Assembly (NCBI GenBank): GCA_012267435.1
Contig: JAAXGM010000013.1
Coordinates: forward strand, 1-64,000
Origin: Gemmatimonadota bacterium
Lineage (GTDB): Bacteria > Gemmatimonadota > Gemmatimonadetes > Longimicrobiales > Gaopeijiaceae
DNA: 64,000 nt
Direction: 5' to 3'
In this document: in pieces, positions 1 to 9,763 of the stretch
Layout: each line of letters starts with the position of its first letter
Numbering within the stretch: the first letter of the stretch is position 1
Notes under the pieces: model-generated
What the model was told of the DNA's origin: nothing
Database searches by the model: none
Seen by the model: only the letters and a program-made list of their open reading frames with translations
Position numbers and translations under genes: made by a program

Positions 1-564
1 AGAAGGGGGTGGCGGAGTAGGGGGTCAGGTTTCCCCAGCGGGGGATCCGGAGGAGGATGCTATTCGAAGGTTGTCCGCCACATCAGGGGCGAAATGGCGA
101 ACAAGCCGCTCGCCCGCGCCGTGGGAGTAGAAATCCCCGATTCCGCCGGATCTGGCTTGGCGGATACTGAGGGAGAAGGGGGGGATGAGGAGGGGGGCCG
201 GAGCGATTGCGCTGGACACCTTCGTGATCGCGGTGCGGACGCCTGATCTGGAGATCCTGATATGATCTGCCGAAACCTCCGATGGCACCCACGGAATCGG
301 TGGCCGGCATCGTTGAAATACGCAAGGTGCACGGCACCGCGGGTCTGCTCAACCGGTTGCCGAGGAGCGAAGGACCCGCGCGCCAACCACCGGGAGGAGG
401 ACCCACATGGTCTTGGCCGAGCCGGGATAGATTGCCCCCCGCCCTCCGCTCAGCTCATACGCGTCACGCCGCCCGTTTCATGCCGGGCCAACGATAAACG
501 GCTTCGCGCACGCACATCATCACGACACTCGATCCCACATCACCAAGACACGCGATTAGAGAGT

Positions 565-3500
565 ATGGCCAGTCAGCCCGAAATCAGTTCCCAGTATACG
601 GCATCCCAAGAGATTGATCGACTCCTTGACTCAGAACAACGGCCCAGAGATAGACTTGGCAATCTGTGTCGGGCGATGCTTGCGCACCAGGGCGCTGATG
701 TCAGTAACATCAGCAATTCCGACGCCGTATCGCACGTTCTTTCCTCTCGTTCCTCTGGTCGTGACCAGCGCTTCTTCGCCGCCGTCTTCCTGCGCCTTTT
801 GTCCGTTCTCCCCAACGAAATCCACGATCTTGACATCGGGAAACATGTAGGTGTCACCAAACTGCTGGCCAAGCTCCCTCAGGTCTCAAAGGCGCTTAGC
901 GTCGACAGGAATTCCCAAGGGTATGAGCGCCTTCGCGCCTTGGAGATGGCCGCTGACAGGGCAGATCAATATCTCCGTGAAGCGCTAACGGTTCCCACCT
1001 CCCTCGCAGCTTTTGACCAGGTTTATCACCGCGTCATGCGCCTTTACCGGAACCCCTTGGTTCGCGCTATCAGCGGACCGTTTCTACCCGATTTCTTGTC
1101 GAAGTCTGCTGTAAGTGCCATTCTCACCACTGTCCAGAAATACGTTGCCGCCCCACCGCGTGATACAATGGCCACATACACCGATGCCGAGGCAACCCTC
1201 GAAGCTGTATTGGCCGAATGCATCCGTTACGATACACGCTTCGTGACACATTTTTACCAACCGTTTTTCCGAGCACTTCTGCACCGCCTGACGACCGATT
1301 ACAAGTCTAATCCCGCCAATTTGCCAGGCTGCCTATCCTTAACGAGCCTCGGTAAAAGATATCCATTCTCCGTCTCCGACGCCCAGTTGCGAGTCGCTTT
1401 CGCCGTCGAGAATCAGGGTCAAGGCATCGCATTCGACGTCGAGTTGACGCTTGATCCAGATCATTACTTGTCATTCGCCTCCCCGTCCCAGTTTTTCGAG
1501 CAAGTTCTTCCAGGAGAGCGCTTCGCGCCCATCGAGTTTCCTGCGATTGTTGACAGAGCAACCGATCAGCCCGTACTTGTTGTCTATAAGCTCACGTGGA
1601 GAAACGGTAATGGGTCCGCGAGAACTATCGAAGATTTTCTCGAACTTCCAACTCAACCAAGCGACATACCTTGGGATGAACTAACATATACCGATCCCTA
1701 TAGTCTCGAACCAGTACGCACCGCCGACGATCTCATCGGACGATCCGAGCATACGAGACGATTGATTTCAAAACTACGAGCCCAAAGCGTCGGATCGTTT
1801 TGCATCTCTGGACAGCGACGAGTAGGGAAAACTTCCGTCGTATTCACGTTGGCCCATCTTCCGGTCCTCAAGGACATTACAATACTTTATCTAGAAACCG
1901 GAATGTTTATCGACCCCGACGCCCAAGAGACCATTAACCGCCTTGGCAACAAGATCTGTAGGATCCTCCTTGAACGGCGGCCGATGCTTGCCGGATTGAC
2001 CACGCCCAACTTCACCGGCGCTCTCGCGCCACTCGATGGCTTTCTCTCGACCGCATTCGTCCGCGACCCGGACCTGCGTCTGGTCGTCGTCCTTGACGAA
2101 TTCGACGCTCTTCCCCCCGAACTTTATCGACGGAATAAGATCAGTCATGCCTTCTTTCTGACTCTTCGATCCCTGAGCGCCCAGCAACCGCTCGGATTTA
2201 TCTTGGTCGGGGGCGAAAGGATGGCCGAAATACTGAGTACACAGGGCGAAGTTCTCAACAAGTTTCGTCGTCTTCAAATTGACTATCTAGACAGCCACTC
2301 TCACTGGGCCGATTTTGTGGCGTTAGTTCGTCGTCCCGTAGAGGCTTGGGCTCAGATCAACGATGACGCTATCACGAAACTCTATGAAGTGACCGCCGGC
2401 AATCCCTTTTTTACAAAGTTTGTCTGTGCGGAATTAGTCGAAGACATGAAACGGCGGCAGGACGCAGATGTAACGGCCGTCGAGATGGATCGTGCAATCA
2501 AGACAGCCGTCAACGAAGCCAGCATCAATAACTTTCAACATTTCTGGGATGATGGTGTAGTGGCGAGCACCGATGAGAGAATTGATCAAGAGCGAGCATT
2601 GCGACGGCGAGTCTTGGTTGCACTCGGTGAAGTCCTTCGATCTAACCGTTCTAGTACTACAGAAAACATCGCGGAGAAGGCCTCTCGATTCGGCCTTTCT
2701 GAAACTGAAGTTCAGCGAATGCTTGGCGAATTCGAGAAAAGAATGGTCTTGGTTCAAGCAGACGGGCAGTATTCCTGTAAAGTGGGGCTCTTCGAGCGGT
2801 GGCTGGTCGACCAGGGCGTGAGTGAACTGGATCTATCGTTAGTGGAGGAGGAACACTTGCGGAGAATAAAGGAGGCTGAAGAGCGTAAGCGCATAAAGAT
2901 CGGAGAGATCAGTACTCTCGTGAATAGATGGGAAAACTATCGTGGAAGGCAAATCACCGACGGCGACTTGAAATCGTGGCTAGATCAATTTGCCAACATC
3001 GACGAACAAAGAATGATGTTTGAATTGCTCAAAAAGCTTCGGTTTTATTCTGGCGGTCTGATTCGAGAGAAATTGAGAAACGGTCACGGATTCGTTCGTC
3101 GTGAACTCGCTGGACGTGGTGTGGTTCGTCGTGCAGCTGGGGAGGGTGCAAGGAAAGTCACTGACAATATTTTGATTAGCTACTACGGCGGAGAGGAGAG
3201 ACGAGGACCGACCTACGCCAAGATCTATGCCGATGAGAATAAGATTTATCGTTCCCGCATCGCCGCCCCGGAGCGCCTTACCGAGAGGCTGGCAGAGTTG
3301 ATAGACGTTGCAGGTATTGTATTTGTCGACGACTTCATTGGCACAGGCCGAACGGCGGTGAGAACGCTGAAAGACTCCTTGTCGCCGATGGCAGAACTCC
3401 TCAAGCAACGTGAGGTCGATGTATTTCTGATTTCGGTTTCCGGTTTTGCGCGGGCAGCGAGGAAAATCAAGCGCGCGCTTTCCAGTGTGATTCACAGTTT

Positions 3501-3765
3501 TGAAGTGTCGATCGCAGATCCACTGGACGACACCGACAAGTGTTTTGCCGATAAATCGGCGATTCTGCCGGATCCGGCAAAGCGAGCGCGAGCCAAGGAA
3601 ATCGCAGAGAAGTATGGCAAGAGAATCGTCAAGAGGAGTCCCTTGGGTTTTGGCAACTGTCAAGCGCTTATTGTATTTGAAAACACGTGTCCAAACAACA
3701 GCTTGCCGATACTTTGGGGCCTGGGAGCGGACAACAGCTGGCGGCCCTTGTTCTCTAGGCCGTAA
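565..3765 (+). CDS. STAND/AAA-type ATPase with C-terminal phosphoribosyltransferase-like (PRTase-CE-type) domain; putative defence/conflict protein
   Basis: ORF 262..3765; in-frame ATG at 565 begins MASQPEISSQ. Walker A SGQRRVGKTS (~1807), Walker B LVVVLDEFD, winged-helix-like region after the ATPase, PRPP-loop-like GIVFVDDFIGTGRTA (~3313-3360), C-terminal PLGFGNCQALIVFENTCPNNSLPILW. Visibly more AT-rich than neighbours. Confidence 0.8.
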   Translation: MASQPEISSQYTASQEIDRLLDSEQRPRDRLGNLCRAMLAHQGADVSNISNSDAVSHVLSSRSSGRDQRFFAAVFLRLLSVLPNEIHDLDIGKHVGVTKLLAKLPQVSKALSVDRNSQGYERLRALEMAADRADQYLREALTVPTSLAAFDQVYHRVMRLYRNPLVRAISGPFLPDFLSKSAVSAILTTVQKYVAAPPRDTMATYTDAEATLEAVLAECIRYDTRFVTHFYQPFFRALLHRLTTDYKSNPANLPGCLSLTSLGKRYPFSVSDAQLRVAFAVENQGQGIAFDVELTLDPDHYLSFASPSQFFEQVLPGERFAPIEFPAIVDRATDQPVLVVYKLTWRNGNGSARTIEDFLELPTQPSDIPWDELTYTDPYSLEPVRTADDLIGRSEHTRRLISKLRAQSVGSFCISGQRRVGKTSVVFTLAHLPVLKDITILYLETGMFIDPDAQETINRLGNKICRILLERRPMLAGLTTPNFTGALAPLDGFLSTAFVRDPDLRLVVVLDEFDALPPELYRRNKISHAFFLTLRSLSAQQPLGFILVGGERMAEILSTQGEVLNKFRRLQIDYLDSHSHWADFVALVRRPVEAWAQINDDAITKLYEVTAGNPFFTKFVCAELVEDMKRRQDADVTAVEMDRAIKTAVNEASINNFQHFWDDGVVASTDERIDQERALRRRVLVALGEVLRSNRSSTTENIAEKASRFGLSETEVQRMLGEFEKRMVLVQADGQYSCKVGLFERWLVDQGVSELDLSLVEEEHLRRIKEAEERKRIKIGEISTLVNRWENYRGRQITDGDLKSWLDQFANIDEQRMMFELLKKLRFYSGGLIREKLRNGHGFVRRELAGRGVVRRAAGEGARKVTDNILISYYGGEERRGPTYAKIYADENKIYRSRIAAPERLTERLAELIDVAGIVFVDDFIGTGRTAVRTLKDSLSPMAELLKQREVDVFLISVSGFARAARKIKRALSSVIHSFEVSIADPLDDTDKCFADKSAILPDPAKRARAKEIAEKYGKRIVKRSPLGFGNCQALIVFENTCPNNSLPILWGLGADNSWRPLFSRP

Positions 3766-4390
3766 CAGGCCGGAGAGAGGAGGGGAACTTCGGTGCCGTC
3801 GAGCAAGGAAGTTTTGTTGCAACTGTGGTCACGGACAACCTCTGGCCCCCACTGTTTTGCCGATGACTCCACTTGTCGTGACGACCTCAGCTGTACGGAC
3901 AATATAGAGATCCACTTCGGATCGGACATGTGCTCGATCATTTCGTCGGCGCTTGCGCGGGGGCAAAGGGTCCGCTGCGAGAAACTGCGGGTACAAAGCC
4001 GCGACGACGACTCAGCACTCGCTCAGGGTCACCTCGCGAATCCAGCGTTAGAGGCCGTCGGCGTCCATCGTGTTGAAGCCCGTCCATCCTGGTCACCAGT
4101 TGTATTGCATCCAGCTCCACAAGGCCAGCCGACCGCGTGCGCACGGAACGCGTGAAGCGACCGATCTGTTCCGCAATCTCAAGGGTGCCACTCCCCTTAC
4201 CATCCTAGAGCACATCCAGGATCGTTCGGTCCTTTGGGTCGACCCTCTGCGGCCGAACCTGTTCCGTGCGCAGAGTGTGCCGCAACCGAACCCCGATCTC
4301 CTCCCAAACCGGCGCGGGTAACCCGTTGTCCCGGCATTCCGCGATCATCCTTTGCGCTCCACTTCCCCACTGGAACGAACGACTCGGAAG

Positions 4391-4741
4391 CTAGTCGGAA
4401 GTCCAGCGCACCGCCGTCCCGTTGTTCCGAGCCGTCACCAAGCCGACCGAATCCACCGCCGCCACGCCGGGCTGATCCACGGACCACGCGACGGGGACCG
4501 TCAGGGCTTGCCCGTATTGGTCGGTCACGCGGGCCGTCAGGCGGAGCGTGTCCCCGACGGCAGAGAGGGTCGCCGTCAACGGGCCGACGGTGACGGCCAC
4601 CGGACGCGGGTTGGCCTCCCATTGGCCGGGAGGCGGCAGGGGATCGGGTTCGACGGCGACGTTTCCGGCGTCGCATCCCGCCGCCAGCGCAAGCAGCAGG
4701 TACCAGACGGGGAACTTCCGTCGTCTCGCCCCGACGTTCAC
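4391..4741 (-). pseudogene. Truncated secreted Big_2 (Ig-like) protein fragment
   Basis: Signal/lipobox-like start (LLLALAAGCDAG) then one Big_2-like domain (LSAVGDTLRLTARVTDQYGQ...VDSVGLVTARNNGTAV), ending abruptly; resembles the Big_2 part of 20222..24541. Confidence 0.6.
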
Positions 4742-4884
4742 GGTCTACCGCCGATCACCCGGGTCTCGACAAGTGTCTTCCGGTTGATTGCCATGTCGTG
4801 TCCCTTTCCTGATGGGCGGTACCCTGAAGGTGGGTGGGAGTCGACGATCCCAACAAATCCGTTGCCAACGGATCCGTTGTGGAT

Positions 4885-4935
4885 GCCCCTGCGCCGCGCT
4901 AATCGAATGCGGGACCGACGAGGAGTTCATCGTTC
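4885..4935 (+). pseudogene. Remnant of the C-terminal tail of an Rpn/DUF4351-like protein
   Basis: Reads ALIECGTDEEFIVRG, matching ALLECGTGEEFIERVR at 7808..7860; no surrounding intact ORF. Confidence 0.5.
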
Positions 4936-5215
4936 GGGGGCAACGTCGGGCTCGCCAGCAGATTCGCCCAGCACCCTCCAGTAGCCGCCCTTGTCGGGAC
5001 CTACTCGCTCGATCTTCCCGGCCGCGCGCAACTTGTCCAGCCGATACCGGACGATGGATCGCGTGGTGCCGAGCGTGGCGGCGATTTCGCGTCGGCCGCA
5101 GCTTCTCGACGGTCAGCGCAGGCGGCAGCCGGCCGGAGTTCATGACTTCCAGGCGATCCGCGAAGAGCATGACCTGAACGCGCCAGATGGAACCGGTGAG
5201 GAACTGCTGCGTCAC
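4899..5215 (-). pseudogene. Fragment of an HATPase_c_4 / RecG-like regulator C-terminus
   Basis: 5215 frame reads GSIWRVQVMLFADRLEVMNSGRLPPALTVEKLRP; a second frame continues REIAATLGTTRSIVRYRLDKLRAAGKIERVGPDKGGYWRVLG. N-terminus missing and frame disrupted. Confidence 0.55.
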
Positions 5216-6363
5216 CCATCCCCCCTACCTCCCCACCCCTCAATCTCCCGCCGAACTCTCGCCACCTGATCGGCAAGCTCGTCTCTCGACGGCAGATACA
5301 GCTGGTACTTCGACGCGTAGATGTTGGCGTCCTCGGGGAGCGTCAGCTCAACCACGGCGTCGTTTGTCCGGTCGCAGAGCAGGATCCCGACGGTCGGCAG
5401 CTCGTCATCGGTCTTCACGTAGCGGTCGAAGTAGTTCACGTTACATCTGCATCTGGCCGAGATCCTGATGGGTCAGCTTCCCGGTCTTGAGGTCGATCAG
5501 CACGTAGCAGCGCAGCAGGCGGTTGTAGAATACGAGATCGACGAAGAAGTGACTGTCATCGAAGCTGAAGCGCTTCTGGCGCGCCTCGAACAGGAAGCCC
5601 TTGCCAAGCTCCAGCAGGAACTGTTGGAGCCGGTCGATGATGGCGATCTCCAGGTCGCTCTCGGAATACGCAGGCGTCTCCTCCAGACCGAGGAACTCCA
5701 GCACCACCGGATCCTTGATCAGGTCCGACGCCTTTTCGACCACCTGTCCCTCGCGGGCGAGGCGGCGAACCTCGTGCTTGTCGCGACTGAGCGCGAGCCG
5801 CTCGTACAGGGAGCTGTCCAGCTGCCGTTTGAGTTCGCGGACGCTCCAGCCGTTGTCCGCGGCCTCGATCTCGTAGAAACGGCGGGCTTCGGGGTCGGTT
5901 ACCGACAGCAGGGTGACGTAGTGGGACCAGCCGAGCGGGAACCGCTGCAGAAGGAGGACGGGCACTGAAGCCCCAGACTCCTCGCCATGCGAAACGGGCA
6001 ATTCGGAAAACAGTGTCTGCCGAATCTTCTCGGTGACGGAAACGGAAAACGCCGTCCGCCGCTTCTCGAACTCCGGCACGACCTCCTTGAACTCCACGTA
6101 GAAACGCCGGAACTGCCTCAGGTATCGCACGGAGAACCCCCGTCCGATCCTCTCCTGCAGCGCCGCCGAGAGCTTCCTGAGCGCCTGCGCGCCGTACTCG
6201 GCCCGGTCTGCGCCCCTCTGCTCGTACTCCACGATGTACCATCCGAACAGCCAATCCGCACGACCAGCGAGCGATCCACGGCGCGGGCAGCCGAACGCCG
6301 CGTCTCCTCATGCGTGTGCCGACACAACTCGACGAGGCGTTCGAAATCGAATGGCTGGCTCAC
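5212..6363 (-). pseudogene. DUF1016/YhcG-family PDDEXK nuclease, double frameshift
   Basis: Three consecutive frames join as one DUF1016 protein: MSQPFDFERLVELCRHTHEETRRSAARAVDRSLVVR / (N)WLFGWYIVEYEQ...FFVDLVFYNRLLRCYVLIDLKTGKLTHQDLGQMQM / (Y)VNYFDRYVKTDDELPTVGILLC. One base missing near 6253 and one extra near 5441. Confidence 0.8.
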
Positions 6364-6820
6364 GCCGGCAGCCCCATCCGCCTAAGGTGGAACTCGACTC
6401 TGGCGGGATCGCGTGCCATGACCCGCTGCAGATTCTCCGGCCTGGGTTTTCGCTCCACTATCGCGAGCGAGTCACGAGATCCCGCAGGTTGCGGTCCTGC
6501 TCGCCGATCCGGCTGTAAGAGGAGCAGGAGATGCCTGTCGTCCTTTCGATCCAATCCGGACTCCGGCCAGGGGGCTCGCTTGGCGGCAGAGGGGCATCGT
6601 GCGAGGCTGTGAGCCCGGTGCCGCCGGTAAGTATCGGATCGCTGGCTGGGCGAATACATGGCGGAATGAGACGGATTGCTCAGGCCGTCGAAATCAGGCT
6701 GTTGCTTTGCCGCGGCGAGGGACCCTGGAGCGGCCCAACTCGGGTGGACGACCTCTTTCAGCGGTCGGAATCAGGACGCTTCCGCCTAGTTTCGTGGAGA
6801 GCAGCCTTCCCCGTCGGCTC

Positions 6821-7150
6821 CACTGCGGTTCCCGGAACGATCCGCAGCGAATGGGGAATGGTCGAAGGCGGGACGATCCGGGCGTGCCATTGGATCAAGC
6901 AAACGGTGAACGTGGGAGGTGGTGGTGGGCAAGTTCGAGCGCAGTCTGGATGAGTTGTTCGACCGGGGAGCGCGGCAGGGCGCCCGGCAGGTTCTGGGCC
7001 AACTGGCGACCCGAAGATTCGGCGAGGAGACGGCCGGACGTTTGGTCCGGCTGCTGGAGGAGCTGTCCGAACCCGAAGACATCGACAGGGTGAGCGAGCG
7101 CTGCTGGATTGCGGCACCGGCGAGGAGTTCATCGAGCGGGTGCGGTCGAC
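6821..7150 (+). pseudogene. Rpn/DUF4351-like C-terminal fragment, copy A
   Basis: Near-duplicate of 7527..7863 (~706-709 bp offset): VPGTIRSEWGMVEGGTIRACHWIK / SLDELFDRGARQGARQVLGQLATRRFGEETAGRLVRLLEELSEPEDIDRVSER, then frameshifted tail CGTGEEFIERVRST. Confidence 0.65.
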
Positions 7151-7217
7151 CTGGGCCAGCCAAGCGCGCCAGCGCGAGCACGAGATCATCTAACCGACGA
7201 CTAGCCGGGAGAAGGCC

Positions 7218-7500
7218 ATGTCTGAGATACCAGAGAGGATTCAGCGCAATCTGGACGAAATGATCCACACGGGGCAGATCCAGGGAATTCACGTGGGAGT
7301 CAGACAGGGGCGGCAGGAGGGGCAGGTAGCTGCTCCTGCGACGACAGATCGCCCGGAAGTTCGGCGACGAGACGGCGCGCCAGTTGTACGAACTTCTTGA
7401 TGACCTGAACAGCCTGGACGACATCGACTGGGTCACCGACGCGCTACTGACATGCGGAACCGGCGAAGAGTTCATCGAGTGGGTGCAATTCCGGGATGCG
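7218..7500 (+). pseudogene. Rpn/DUF4351-like C-terminal fragment, copy B (frameshifted)
   Basis: MSEIPERIQRNLDEMIHTGQIQGIHVG then, in another frame, RQIARKFGDETARQLYELLDDLNSLDDIDWVTDALLTCGTGEEFIEWVQ. Confidence 0.6.
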
Positions 7501-7526
7501 GACGCGCGCGCCCTCCCAGTCGACCC

Positions 7527-7863
7527 CACTGCGGTTCCCGGACCGGTCCGCAGCGAATGGGGAACGGTCAAAGGCAGGACCATCTGGGCATGCTACTGGA
7601 TCAAGGAAAATCCGGAAACGATGGCGGAGCTGGTGGACACGTTTCAGCGCAGTCTGGATGAGTTGTTCGACCGGGGAGCGCGGGAGGGCACCCGGCGGAT
7701 TCTGCGCCGGCTGGTAACCCGCAGATTCGGCGAGGAGACGGCAGGGCGTTTGTCCAGGCTGCTTAAGGAGCTGTCCGACCCTGAAGACATCGGCAAGGTG
7801 AGCGACGCGCTGCTGGAATGCGGCACCGGCGAGGAGTTCATCGAGCGGGTGCGGACGGCCTGA
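7527..7863 (+). pseudogene. Rpn/DUF4351-like C-terminal fragment, copy C (tail still open)
   Basis: Frame 7384..7863: VPGPVRSEWGTVKGRTIWACYWIKENPETMAELVDTFQRSLDELFDRGAREGTRRILRRLVTRRFGEETAGRLSRLLKELSDPEDIGKVSDALLECGTGEEFIERVRTA*. N-terminal catalytic domain absent. Confidence 0.65.
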
Positions 7864-7974
7864 GTCGCTACGAACGCCCGCAGGCAAACAACTCCGCTCC
7901 GCTGTTGTGGCCCGGACCCCTGCGCCTTACCATTGGCAGCTTCCCAGGTCTCCCGAGCACGCGGAGTCGTCGCA

Positions 7975-9144
7975 ATGAGGTCTTTCGTTCTGGCAGCCGC
8001 GTTGTCGGCGCTGGCACTGGCCACGGCAAGTCAGTTCATCGCCGCGCAGTCCATTCAGGCGCGACCCGCCGCTGAAGTGCGCCTGTCGGCCGATCCAGTG
8101 CTGTCTGTCGGGATGCTCGACGGGCCTGACGAATATCTCTTCGGCGAAATCAACGCCGGCTCGCTGCTCGCCGATGGCAGCGTGGTAGTGTCCGACCGGA
8201 TGAACTTCCGCATCCAGCGTTTCGGCGCGGACGGCGAACATCTGTGGAGCCGCGGCCGCGAAGGCGAGGGTCCCGGGGAATTCGAGAACGTCCAGATCGT
8301 CCACGGGTGCGTGAGCGCGGACCGGATCGTCGTCTACGACATCTGGACCCAACGGGTCTCGGTGTTCAACGACGAAGGGGATCTCGTCGACGACTACCGT
8401 CTCCTGTACAACGGACTGCCGATCCGGCGGTTTGGGTGCGCACCGAACGGGCGCCTGGGCTTCACGGGATACAGCGACCAAACCGTCGAGGGTCTCGCGT
8501 CCGAAGAACTCTACCGTGAGTTGATGACGCTTGGCTGGGTGGAGTTGGGCGACACCGCCGCCACCACGGTGCGCCAGCGGATTCCGGGCTCGGAAGCGAG
8601 ATATCTCGGACCCGGGAACGCCATGCCCGGAAGCATCTGGGCGCACAACGTAGCGATTGCTGCGGCCACCGAGGGCATCTGGTTTGGAAGCAGCGAGGAC
8701 TACGAGGTGGAACTGATTGGGTGGACGGGCGAGACGATTCGGCGGATCCGCTGGCAGGGGCCGGATCTGAACGTGACACAGAGGGATGTCGACCGATACC
8801 GTGACGCGCTTGAGGGAAGCTACCGGCGTGGCGGCAATCCCGACTGGCGCGCACGCTTCGAGCGCCGGTGGGCATGGGAAAGCGAGAACGTGCCCGATGT
8901 CTTTCCCGCTTACGACAGGCTCATGATCGGAGACGACGGCGTACTATGGGTGCACGACTACGTTCGCCCGGGAGAGCCAAGTGAGTGGTTCGCCTTCGCT
9001 GCGGATGGTACATGGATCCGTACGCTCGTGCCGCCTCCCCGCACGCTCCTGCTGGACATCGGCCGGGACTGGGCGCTGGTACGAACACTGGATGACGTGG
9101 ATGTCCAGCGGGTCGCGGTGCACGCGTTAGTGGAGAATCGGTAA
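7975..9144 (+). CDS. Secreted 6-bladed beta-propeller protein
   Basis: ATG at 7975 with signal peptide; propeller motif GREGEGPGEF; repeated FGADGEHLW-type blades. Confidence 0.75.
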   Translation: MRSFVLAAALSALALATASQFIAAQSIQARPAAEVRLSADPVLSVGMLDGPDEYLFGEINAGSLLADGSVVVSDRMNFRIQRFGADGEHLWSRGREGEGPGEFENVQIVHGCVSADRIVVYDIWTQRVSVFNDEGDLVDDYRLLYNGLPIRRFGCAPNGRLGFTGYSDQTVEGLASEELYRELMTLGWVELGDTAATTVRQRIPGSEARYLGPGNAMPGSIWAHNVAIAAATEGIWFGSSEDYEVELIGWTGETIRRIRWQGPDLNVTQRDVDRYRDALEGSYRRGGNPDWRARFERRWAWESENVPDVFPAYDRLMIGDDGVLWVHDYVRPGEPSEWFAFAADGTWIRTLVPPPRTLLLDIGRDWALVRTLDDVDVQRVAVHALVENR

Positions 9145-9239
9145 GACACTTCCGAGTCGAACTTCAGAGCCAGGTCGCCGCCTCACCACCTCCGAACGTG
9201 CTACGGCGACCGCGGTGAGTTGGCTGGGCGCGAGAGATT

Positions 9240-9332
9240 CGACGGACAGCGTGTGTTGAATCGTGTGACCGACGCGCGTTGTTCGAGTGCGGCACGGGCA
9301 AGGAGTTCATCCAGCGGGTGCGGACGACCTGA
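9240..9332 (+). pseudogene. Remnant tail, Rpn/DUF4351-like copy D
   Basis: Reads ALFECGTGKEFIQRVRTT*, strongly similar to 7800..7863 at DNA level. Confidence 0.55.
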
Positions 9333-9358
9333 ATCCACTCGCCCCGGGGCTATCGAGC

Positions 9359-9580
9359 CTACCCAACCGCGACCTCGACCTGGGTCACATAGACTTCGCT
9401 GCGCCAGCGTCTTTCGATCTCTTCGGCGGACGCCGTTTCGAGGAAGAGCGTGATCGCTTCCTGGAGATTTGCTCGCGCCTCGGCCACGGAGTCTCCCTGG
9501 CTGGCAACCTCCACCTCCGGGCATAGGGCTACGTATCCGTTGCCTTCACGTTCGATGATCGCCGTCAAGTGCCTTCTCAC
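9359..9580 (-). CDS. HicB-family antitoxin-like protein (no HicA recognised nearby)
   Basis: MRRHLTAIIEREGNGYVALCPEVEVASQGDSVAEARANLQEAITLFLE is a HicB-like N-terminus. Confidence 0.7.
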   Translation of the reverse strand: MRRHLTAIIEREGNGYVALCPEVEVASQGDSVAEARANLQEAITLFLETASAEEIERRWRSEVYVTQVEVAVG

Positions 9581-9763
9581 CTCAAGTCTCCCTTCAAGCT
9601 GTCCCGGCTGTACGAGCTCTCAGCGGGTGAGCGATTCGCACGAAAGGCCAACGGTGGATCGCCTTGGCTGAGAGGTAGGCGCCAATCAGGGTGCGGCAGG
9701 GTCTCCGCGTACGCGCCGGGGCGCATGCGGACGAGTTGCCGGGCTTGGGGGGTTGGTTGGCCG

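Noticed and set aside
1-261. Overlapping short minus ORFs (25..288, 60..386, 83..406)
   Set aside because: No recognisable domain; mutually overlapping frames; possibly remnant DNA but unsupported.
262-564. N-terminal extension of the ATPase-PRTase ORF
   Set aside because: Low-complexity Arg/Pro-rich translation; a plausible ATG at 565 starts the protein-like sequence.
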